DNA from: Luteimicrobium subarcticum
Lineage (GTDB): Bacteria; Actinomycetota; Actinomycetes; Actinomycetales; Cellulomonadaceae
Direction: 5' to 3'
DNA length: 64,000 bases
Assembly: GCF_002798015.1 (NCBI RefSeq)
Contig: NZ_PGTZ01000006.1
Location: 310,001-374,000, forward strand
This document shows positions 58,077-64,000 of the stretch, piece after piece. A model generated the notes under the pieces. It did no database searches, was not told the origin of the DNA, and worked only from the letters and a program-made list of their open reading frames with translations. A program made the position numbers and the translations under genes. Numbering within the stretch: the stretch's first letter is position 1; each line of letters begins with the position of its first letter.

Positions 58077-58592
58077 TCAGAGGGGGCGCGGCCGACGCGG
58101 ACGCGACTCGTCCGCGAACCACGACCACGGGAGGAACGACGTGACGACGATGGCGAGCACGCCACCGAGGAGCCACGCGTTGCTCAGGTTCCGCCGGAGC
58201 CAGTCGGCGCTCTCGACGTGCGCCGGGACGATGACGTCGCCGCCCGGCCCGGTGACGAACGCGAGCACGCCCGTCGCCACCATCCAGCCCAGCGCGTAGA
58301 CCGTCAGGCCGGACCATGCCCCCCACGCCCGCGCGGTGACGCTGCCGGCGAGCGTCGCCGCGATCGCGAGGATCAGCCCCACCGGGTAGGAGGCCTGGAA
58401 CATCACGGTGCCGACGGTGCCGACGACCGCCCCGACGACGAGGCAGCCGACGAGGCGCAGGACGGTCCGGCCCGGTCCGGTGCGGCGACGCTCCGGCCCG
58501 CCGGGGACGGGTGCATCGGGCGCGGTGACGCCGTGCGGGACGTCGGCGACGTCGTCGTGGTGCCCGACGGGCGGCTGCTGCGGGTGGCTCAC
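58077..58592 (-). CDS. Hypothetical four-helix membrane protein
   Basis: 171 aa from GTG 58592. It has a polar His/Pro-rich N-terminus (HPQQPPVGHHDDVADVPHG), then four hydrophobic segments (about residues 45-65, 70-88, 92-112 and 137-157). It ends in a basic tail (DESRPRRPRPL). No family named with confidence; DUF6113-like proteins found beside mshB in actinobacteria are a possibility. The GTG is preceded by TACGGT (minus strand, plus coordinates 58599-58604) with a 6-nt gap inside the end of mshB, suggesting its own leaderless transcript. Confidence 0.7.
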   Translation of the reverse strand: MSHPQQPPVGHHDDVADVPHGVTAPDAPVPGGPERRRTGPGRTVLRLVGCLVVGAVVGTVGTVMFQASYPVGLILAIAATLAGSVTARAWGAWSGLTVYALGWMVATGVLAFVTGPGGDVIVPAHVESADWLRRNLSNAWLLGGVLAIVVTSFLPWSWFADESRPRRPRPL

Positions 58593-58596
58593 GCGC

Positions 58597-59655
58597 TCAC
58601 CGTACCCGTGGCGCCTGGGCGGGGCGCTGCGCGGCACGGTCCACGACGGCGTACTGCTCGGTGGCGTGCAGGGGCGCGAGGACGTCGTTGCTCAGCGCGT
58701 ACCGTCCGACGACCGGGTCGCAGGAGACGTCGGAGCGCAGCACGTCGGACCGCGGCGCCACGAGCGCGACGGCCTGCACCTGCGTGGCGTGCGCGCGCAG
58801 CGCGGCGGCGAGGCGGTCGGCGACCGGCGCGAGCGGCACCTCGACGAGGTGGGAGCGCGCCCCGGCGTCCACGGCCGCACCGGAGGACCACCAGGTGACC
58901 ACGGGTGGCAGGACGGGTTCGTCGGGGTCCGGCAGCGCGAGCCCGGCGTCGTCCACGGCCGTCCGGTGGGCAGGAGCCGCGGCCGCGAGGAGGCGGCGCG
59001 CGGCACGGACGTCGCGCTCGGGCCGGACGGGCGCCCACAGCTCGGTCACGTGCCACGGCGCGCCGACCGGTCCGTCGGCGAGCCCGTCGAGGGGGGCCGC
59101 GGCGTCCTCGGCGAGAGCGAGGGCGCGGACGGTGACGTCGTGCGCGCGGACGTGGTCGGGGTGCCCGTAGCCGCCGCCCGGGTCGTAGGTGACGACGACG
59201 CGTGGGCGCCGGTGCCGGACGAGCACGGCGAGGCGGCCCGCGGCGTCGTCGAGCGGGACGCGCGCGAACCCGGCGGGCACGGCGGGGTCGGGGCCCGCGA
59301 TCCCGGGGGCCACCCACACCATGCCGGAGTCCTCGGACCGCTGCGCTGCCGCACGCAGGCCGGAGCCCGTGTCGGCGGCGTCGAGGAACGCGTGGTCGGT
59401 GACGCCGAGCGCGTCGAGCGCGCGGCCGAGCTCGCCCTCGCGGTGCGCGGCGAGCCGCAGCCCGTCCCCTTCGAGCGCGGCCAGGCCGGTCGGGTGGGCT
59501 GCGGAGTCGATGACCTCGCCGCGCTCGCCGCGCGTGCACGTCACGACCGTGACGGGCTCCCCCGCCGCCGCCCAGGTCGCGAGCAGCGCCCCCGTCGAGA
59601 GCGTCTCGTCGTCGGGGTGCGCGTGCACGGCGAGCAGCCCGCCGTGCACGCGCAC
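58597..59655 (-). CDS. mshB: Mycothiol biosynthesis deacetylase MshB
   Basis: 352 aa GlcNAc-Ins deacetylase of the PIG-L/LmbE fold. LLAVHAHPDDETLSTGALLA has the AHPDDE zinc and catalytic-base motif, and GGGYGHPDHVRAHDVTVRAL carries the third zinc His. CTRGERGEVI, DSGMVWVAPGIAGPD and the long C-terminal domain match MshB rather than Mca. It removes acetyl from GlcNAc-inositol in mycothiol synthesis, which is diagnostic for actinobacteria. GTG 59655 lies 4 bp after the typA stop; a second GTG at 59649 is an alternative. The four residues before the stop overlap the next gene's promoter. Confidence 0.92.
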   Translation of the reverse strand: MRVHGGLLAVHAHPDDETLSTGALLATWAAAGEPVTVVTCTRGERGEVIDSAAHPTGLAALEGDGLRLAAHREGELGRALDALGVTDHAFLDAADTGSGLRAAAQRSEDSGMVWVAPGIAGPDPAVPAGFARVPLDDAAGRLAVLVRHRRPRVVVTYDPGGGYGHPDHVRAHDVTVRALALAEDAAAPLDGLADGPVGAPWHVTELWAPVRPERDVRAARRLLAAAAPAHRTAVDDAGLALPDPDEPVLPPVVTWWSSGAAVDAGARSHLVEVPLAPVADRLAAALRAHATQVQAVALVAPRSDVLRSDVSCDPVVGRYALSNDVLAPLHATEQYAVVDRAAQRPAQAPRVR

Positions 59656-59659
59656 CCGA

Positions 59660-61591
59660 TCAGCCCCGCTTCGAGCGAGCCGTCGCCCGGGCGCGCTCGG
59701 TCGCGTCGAGCACGACCTTGCGGATGCGCACGACCTCGGGCGTGATCTCCACGCACTCGTCCTCACGGGCGAACTCGAGGGACTCCTCGAGGGTGAGGTG
59801 CTTCGGCGGGACGAGGTTCTCGAAGTTGTCGGCGGTCGACGAACGCATGTTCGTCAGCTTCTTCTCCTTCGTGATGTTGACGTCCATGTCCTCGTTGCGG
59901 GAGTTCTCGCCGACGATCATGCCTTCGTAGACCTCCTGCGTGGGGTCGACGAAGAACGACCCGCGCTCCTGGAGGTTGATCATCGCGAAGGGAGTGACGG
60001 CGCCGGCGCGGTCGGCGACGAGCGAGCCGTTGTTGCGCGTCTCGATGGGGCCGGCCCAGGGCTCGTAGCCCTCCGCGAGGGACGACGCGATGCCGGTGCC
60101 GCGGGTGTCGGTGAGGAACCGCGTGCGGAAGCCGATGAGGCCGCGGGCGGGGACGACGAACTCCATGCGGACCCAGCCGGTGCCGTGGTTCGACATGGTC
60201 TCCATGCGGCCCTTGCGCTGCGCCATGAGCTGGGTGACGGAGCCGAGGTACTCCTCGGGGACGTCGATGGTCATGCGCTCCATCGGCTCGAGCACCTTGC
60301 CGTCGACCTTCTTGGTGACGACCTGGGGCTTGCCGACGGTGAGCTCGAAGCCCTCACGGCGCATCTGCTCGACGAGGATCGCGAGCGCGAGCTCGCCGCG
60401 GCCCTGGACCTCCCAGGCGTCGGGGCGGTCCGTGGGGACGACACGGAGCGAGACGTTGCCGACCAGCTCCTTGTCGAGGCGGTCCTTGACCTGGCGGGCC
60501 GTGACCTTGTGACCCTTGCCACCCTTGCCCGCGAGCGGGGAGGTGTTGATGCCGACCGTCATGGAGATCGCGGGGTCGTCGACCGTGATCAGCGGCAGCG
60601 GGCGCGGGTCGTCGACGTCGGTGAGGGTCTCGCCGATGGTGATGTCCTCGATGCCGGCGACGGCGACGATGTCGCCGGGGCCCGCGGAGTCGGTGGGCAC
60701 GCGGTCGAGCGCCTTGGTCTCGAGGAGCTCGGTGATGCGGACGGTCTGCAGCGACCCGTCGTGACGCGCCCAGGCGACGTTCTGGCCCTTGCGCAGCGTG
60801 CCGTTGAAGATGCGCAGCAGGGCGAGGCGGCCGAGGAACGGCGACGCGTCGAGGTTGGTGACGTGCGCCTGCAGCGGCGCGCCCTCGTCGTACGTCGGCG
60901 CGGGGATCTTCTCGAGGATGGTGTGGAACAGGGGCTCGAGGTCCTCGTCGACGGGCAGGCCGCCGTCCTCGGGCTGCTGGAGGGACGCCCGGCCGACCTT
61001 CGCGGCGGCGTACACGACGGGGACGTCGAGCACGGCGTCGAGGTCGAGGTCGGGGACCTCGTCGGCGAGGTCGGACGCGAGGCCGAGCAGCAGGTCGGTG
61101 GACTCGGCGACGACCTCGTCGATGCGCGCGTCCGGACGGTCCACCTTGTTGACCACGAGGATCACGGGGAGCTTGGCCGCGAGGGCCTTGCGGAGCACGA
61201 AGCGCGTCTGCGGGAGCGGGCCCTCGGACGCGTCGACGAGCAGGACGACGCCGTCGACCATGGACAGGCCGCGCTCGACCTCACCGCCGAAGTCGGCGTG
61301 GCCGGGGGTGTCGATGACGTTGATGGTGATGCCTTCGGCCTGGCCGACCGCCGCGGCCGCGGGGCCGGCGTACCGGACCGCGGTGTTCTTTGCGAGGATC
61401 GTGATGCCCTTCTCGCGCTCCAGGTCGCCCGAGTCCATGACGCGGTCGTCGACCTGCTGGTGAGCGGAGAACGCGCCGGACTGCTTGAGCATCGCGTCGA
61501 CCAGGGTCGTCTTGCCGTGGTCGACGTGGGCGACGATCGCGACGTTGCGCAGGTCGGGGCGCACGGCCGTGTTCACGGTGGCCTCAGGCAT
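59660..61591 (-). CDS. typA: Translational GTPase TypA/BipA
   Basis: 643 aa. G-domain: VAHVDHGKTTLVDAMLKQSG (P-loop), NVIDTPGHADFGGEVERGLS (switch II), VVNKVDRPDA. Then domain II, EF-G-like III and V, and the TypA-specific C-terminal domain with GFRTRFLTDTRGTGIASSLA and a lysine/arginine tail. It is a ribosome-associated GTPase in stress and assembly. ATG 61591 begins MPEATVNTAVRPDLRNVAIV, matching the family start; no strong Shine-Dalgarno is evident. Monocistronic, or first of typA-mshB. Confidence 0.95.
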   Translation of the reverse strand: MPEATVNTAVRPDLRNVAIVAHVDHGKTTLVDAMLKQSGAFSAHQQVDDRVMDSGDLEREKGITILAKNTAVRYAGPAAAAVGQAEGITINVIDTPGHADFGGEVERGLSMVDGVVLLVDASEGPLPQTRFVLRKALAAKLPVILVVNKVDRPDARIDEVVAESTDLLLGLASDLADEVPDLDLDAVLDVPVVYAAAKVGRASLQQPEDGGLPVDEDLEPLFHTILEKIPAPTYDEGAPLQAHVTNLDASPFLGRLALLRIFNGTLRKGQNVAWARHDGSLQTVRITELLETKALDRVPTDSAGPGDIVAVAGIEDITIGETLTDVDDPRPLPLITVDDPAISMTVGINTSPLAGKGGKGHKVTARQVKDRLDKELVGNVSLRVVPTDRPDAWEVQGRGELALAILVEQMRREGFELTVGKPQVVTKKVDGKVLEPMERMTIDVPEEYLGSVTQLMAQRKGRMETMSNHGTGWVRMEFVVPARGLIGFRTRFLTDTRGTGIASSLAEGYEPWAGPIETRNNGSLVADRAGAVTPFAMINLQERGSFFVDPTQEVYEGMIVGENSRNEDMDVNITKEKKLTNMRSSTADNFENLVPPKHLTLEESLEFAREDECVEITPEVVRIRKVVLDATERARATARSKRG

Positions 61592-61699
61592 GAAGGAACC
61601 AATCTCGAGGAAGAAGAAGTGGGGGCGGTCGTCCGCCGGGTGGGCGGTCTCCCGCGCCGAGTTCTCCCCCATCCTACCGGGCCGGTCGGGAACGACCGC

Positions 61700-61744
61700 G
61701 GGCGGCGTCCGGGCCGCCCGTTCAGGACCACCCGGACGCCGCCC
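61700..61744 (-). terminator. Terminator after the oligopeptide ABC ATPase gene
   Basis: A perfect 14-bp stem (61700-61713 with 61731-61744) and a 17-nt loop begin 22 bases after the ABC gene stop, in the typA upstream region. It separates the two same-strand genes. Confidence 0.75.
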
Positions 61745-61765
61745 ACGGCGCCGCCACGACGTGCG

Positions 61766-63637
61766 TCAGATCGACTGACGCGTGTTGTCGACCTCGCTGA
61801 TGCTGACGACCTCGACCTTGGACGCGTCGGCGGCGTGCAGCGCCTCGTCCCGCGCGAGGTCGGACGCCTGCGCGTCGAGCAGCGCGTCGCGGGCGACGCG
61901 GCGCTCGCGCTGCGCGTCGGGGTCGGGCACGGGCACGGCGGCGAGGAGCCGCTGCGTGTACGGGTCGCGAGGCGCGGTGACGACCTGCGCGGTCTCCCCC
62001 ACCTCGACGAGCTTGCCGTGGTGCATGACCGCGATGCGGTCGGACAGCATCTCGACGACGGCGAGGTCGTGGCTGATGAACAGGCACGCGAACCCGTGCT
62101 CACGCTGCAGGTCCTTGAACAGCTCGAGCACGGTGGCCTGCACCGACACATCGAGCGCGGACGTCGGCTCGTCGGCGACGAGCAGCTTGGGCTCGAGCGC
62201 GAGCGAGCGGGCGATGCCGACGCGCTGACGCTGACCGCCCGAGAGCTCGTGCGGGTAACGGTTGCGCATGGCGCGCGGCAGCTGGACCTGGTCGAGCAGG
62301 CGCTCGACCTCGCGCTGCATGGCCGCGCCCTTGACGCCCCGGTGCAGCAGGAGCGGCTCGGCGATCGACTCACCGATGGGCAGGCGCGGGTTGAGCGACG
62401 ACCCCGGGTCCTGGAACACGATGCCGACCTCGGTGCGCAGCGGCTTGAGGTCGCGCGGCCTGGCGCCGACCATGTTGCGGCCCACGATGGTGAGCTGGCC
62501 GCCCGTGACGGGCAGCAGGCCGACGACGGCACGGCCGATGGTGGTCTTGCCCGAGCCGGACTCGCCGACGAGGCCGACGACCTCGCCCGCGTGGATGGTC
62601 AGGCTGACCTCGTTGACGGCGCGGAACGCCGGCGTGCGGCGACGCCCGGGGTACTCGATGACCATGTCGACGGCCTCGAGGACCACGACGCGGTCGTCCT
62701 GCGGCGCGGCCGCGGGCTCGTCGGCGGGGGCCTGGACGCCGTCGACGACCTCGGCCACCACGACGTCGGGCACCCCGGGGGCGATCACGTCGTCACCCGT
62801 GGAGCGGCCCAGGTGCGGGACGGACGCGAGGAGCCGCTGCGTGTACGGGTGCTGCGGGTCGGCGAAGATCTGGTGCACGTCGCCCTGCTCGACGACCACG
62901 CCGTCCTTCATGACGAGGATGCGGTCCGCCATGTCGGCCACCACGCCCATGTCGTGCGTGATGAGGACGATGCCCGAGTTGATGCGGCTGCGCAGGTCCC
63001 GCATCAGCTTGAGGATCTCGGCCTGGACGGTCACGTCGAGCGCGGTGGTCGGCTCGTCCGCGATGAGCAGGCGCGGGTCGCACGCGAGGGACTGCGCGAT
63101 CATGGCGCGCTGACGCTGGCCGCCGGAGAGCTGGTGCGGGTAGGCGTCGAAGCGGGTCTCGGGATCGGGGATCTCGACGAGGCGGAGCAGCTCGATGGCG
63201 CGGTCCTTGGCCTCGGCCGGGCCGATCTCGAAGTGCGTCCGGAGGGTCTCGACGATCTGGAAGCCGATGGTGAAGACGGGGTTGAGCGCCGTCATCGGCT
63301 CCTGGAAGATGACCGCCATCTCCTTTCCGCGGATGCGCCGCAGCTTGCTCGTCGGCATGCCGATGAGCTCGCGGTCACCCAGCTTGGCGCTGCCCGACGC
63401 GCGCCCGTTGGGCGGGAGCAGGCCCATGAGCGCCATGGACGACTGCGTCTTGCCGGACCCGGACTCGCCCACGATCGCGAGCACCTCGCCCGGGCGCACC
63501 GAGTAGCTGACGCCCGTGGCCGCGGGGTACCACTCGCCGTCCACGTAGAAGTCGACGCCGAGGTCGGTGACGGTGAGGACGGGGGCGTCGGCGTCCGGGG
63601 TCTCGGGTGCCGGGGTGGTGTCGATGTCCACGCTCAT
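61766..63637 (-). CDS. Oligopeptide/dipeptide ABC transporter, fused DppD-DppF ATPase
   Basis: 623 aa made of two complete ATPase domains. Domain 1: Walker A VGESGSGKTQSSMALMG, Q-loop FQEPMTALNPV, LSGGQRQRAMIAQSLA, LLIADEPTTALD and HPYTQRLL of the oligo_HPY tail. Domain 2: VGESGSGKTTIGRAVVG, FQDPGSSLNPR, LSGGQRQRVGIARSLA, LLVADEPTSALD and DPYTQRLL. Normally two genes; the fusion is common in actinobacteria. It powers peptide or nickel-type import, whose binding protein and permeases lie outside the window (presumably beyond a rearrangement, since upstream there is a divergent gene). Confidence 0.92.
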   Translation of the reverse strand: MSVDIDTTPAPETPDADAPVLTVTDLGVDFYVDGEWYPAATGVSYSVRPGEVLAIVGESGSGKTQSSMALMGLLPPNGRASGSAKLGDRELIGMPTSKLRRIRGKEMAVIFQEPMTALNPVFTIGFQIVETLRTHFEIGPAEAKDRAIELLRLVEIPDPETRFDAYPHQLSGGQRQRAMIAQSLACDPRLLIADEPTTALDVTVQAEILKLMRDLRSRINSGIVLITHDMGVVADMADRILVMKDGVVVEQGDVHQIFADPQHPYTQRLLASVPHLGRSTGDDVIAPGVPDVVVAEVVDGVQAPADEPAAAPQDDRVVVLEAVDMVIEYPGRRRTPAFRAVNEVSLTIHAGEVVGLVGESGSGKTTIGRAVVGLLPVTGGQLTIVGRNMVGARPRDLKPLRTEVGIVFQDPGSSLNPRLPIGESIAEPLLLHRGVKGAAMQREVERLLDQVQLPRAMRNRYPHELSGGQRQRVGIARSLALEPKLLVADEPTSALDVSVQATVLELFKDLQREHGFACLFISHDLAVVEMLSDRIAVMHHGKLVEVGETAQVVTAPRDPYTQRLLAAVPVPDPDAQRERRVARDALLDAQASDLARDEALHAADASKVEVVSISEVDNTRQSI

Positions 63638-63684
63638 CAGTGTCCTTCCTGCGCCGGGGTGCCCGGCTCTGCGAACATCGGGGC

Positions 63685-64000
63685 ATGAACCCCGAACGTC
63701 ACTTCTCGTCGCCGTCCGGCCGTGTGCTCACGGTCGCGGCTGCGCTCGTCGCGCTGGTCGTGCTCGTCGGCGTGGCCGCGGACGGGGGCGTGCACGCCCT
63801 CGCGCACGTCGGCGCGATCCCGGTGCTGGCCGCCGCCGTCGTGTGGGCCCTGTACTGGCGCCCCGAGGTGGTGGTGTCGGACGGCGGTGTGACCGTCGCG
63901 AACCCGCTGCGCACCACGCACGTTCCGTGGCCGACCTTCGTGGGAGTGGACACCCGCTGGTCGCTCGTGGTCCGCACCACCGACGGTGAGGTGACGGCCT
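63685..64000 (+). CDS. PH-domain membrane protein, 5' part
   Basis: 105 codons are visible and the frame is open at the window edge. MNPERHFSSPSGRVLTVAAA begins it; two hydrophobic helices (about 14-33 and 40-57) are followed by YWRPEVVVSDGGVTVANPLR and VPWPTFVGVDTRWSLVVRT, the start of a bacterial PH-like (bPH/YdbS-type) domain. Function unknown. ATG 63685 has no Shine-Dalgarno and GAACAT ends 6 nt upstream, compatible with the leaderless pattern seen elsewhere. It diverges from the oligopeptide ATPase gene with 47 bp between. Confidence 0.7.
   Translation, partial: MNPERHFSSPSGRVLTVAAALVALVVLVGVAADGGVHALAHVGAIPVLAAAVVWALYWRPEVVVSDGGVTVANPLRTTHVPWPTFVGVDTRWSLVVRTTDGEVTA

Noticed and set aside
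59189-63688. Very long open frame on the plus strand opposite mshB, typA and the oligopeptide ABC gene
   Set aside because: Its translation is low complexity and rich in Asp/Val/Arg/Gly; it is the antisense shadow of three well-supported genes in GC-rich DNA.

Overview
The window is very GC-rich, uses GTG starts often, and is packed with actinobacterial marker families: MshB of mycothiol biosynthesis, a DUF3117 protein, an actinobacterial-type DapD, a 7Fe ferredoxin beside DapC, a FolP2-like protein and an SdhCDAB set. It looks like chromosomal DNA of a Micrococcales actinomycete, most likely Cellulomonas or a close relative. This is an inference from gene content; no 16S rRNA or tRNA gene was seen.

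Layout. 1-448: end of a DUF4352 protein. 513-13914 (mostly minus strand): nucleoside uptake and salvage. It comprises a BmpA lipoprotein, an ABC ATPase, two permeases, cdd, deoA, add and deoC, plus a siderophore-interacting protein. The set is split by two DUF202 proteins, a decayed hipBA toxin-antitoxin locus, a small acidic protein and a kinase-Nudix fusion. 14107-16457: M20 amidohydrolase and mannose-1-phosphate guanylyltransferase. 16730-20300: sdhCDAB. 20284-24778: YihY/BrkB membrane protein, 2H phosphoesterase, trpS, TatB-like protein, O-methyltransferase, DUF3117. 24945-34432: two lysine/diaminopimelate loci (dapE with LOG, FolP2 and a PIG-V-like mannosyltransferase; divergent dapD; dapC with fdxA) and gltA.

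34904-48235 is a ureide (purine degradation) cluster: a UraD-HIU hydrolase fusion, an NCS2 permease, uricase, allantoinase, a FmdA-amidase fusion, (S)-ureidoglycine-glyoxylate aminotransferase and allantoate amidohydrolase. Together they can take urate to allantoin, allantoate, ureidoglycine and oxalurate. No xanthine dehydrogenase is present. The cluster is broken by two decayed stretches: a DUF3800-like pseudogene (35943-36290), and an island holding an ISL3 transposase remnant and an orphan membrane protein (about 39240-40959).

48312-53198 is an overlapping operon of a TetR regulator, an MFS transporter, a fold-III PLP enzyme and an FAD lactone oxidase. 53215-57987 holds tyrA, pheA, a divergent ACT/PheA-like protein and a VanW-family protein. 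The right end has mshB, typA, a fused two-domain oligopeptide ABC ATPase and the start of a PH-domain membrane protein.

Regulation visible in the sequence. At nine genes a -10-like hexamer (TANNNT in eight of them) sits exactly 6 nt before an ATG or GTG that has no Shine-Dalgarno, a strong sign of leaderless mRNAs. Genes within operons often overlap as GTGA, ATGA or TGATG. Three 18-bp palindromes at an exact 27-bp period cover the hipB start and look like autoregulatory operators. Strong hairpins lie between convergent genes.
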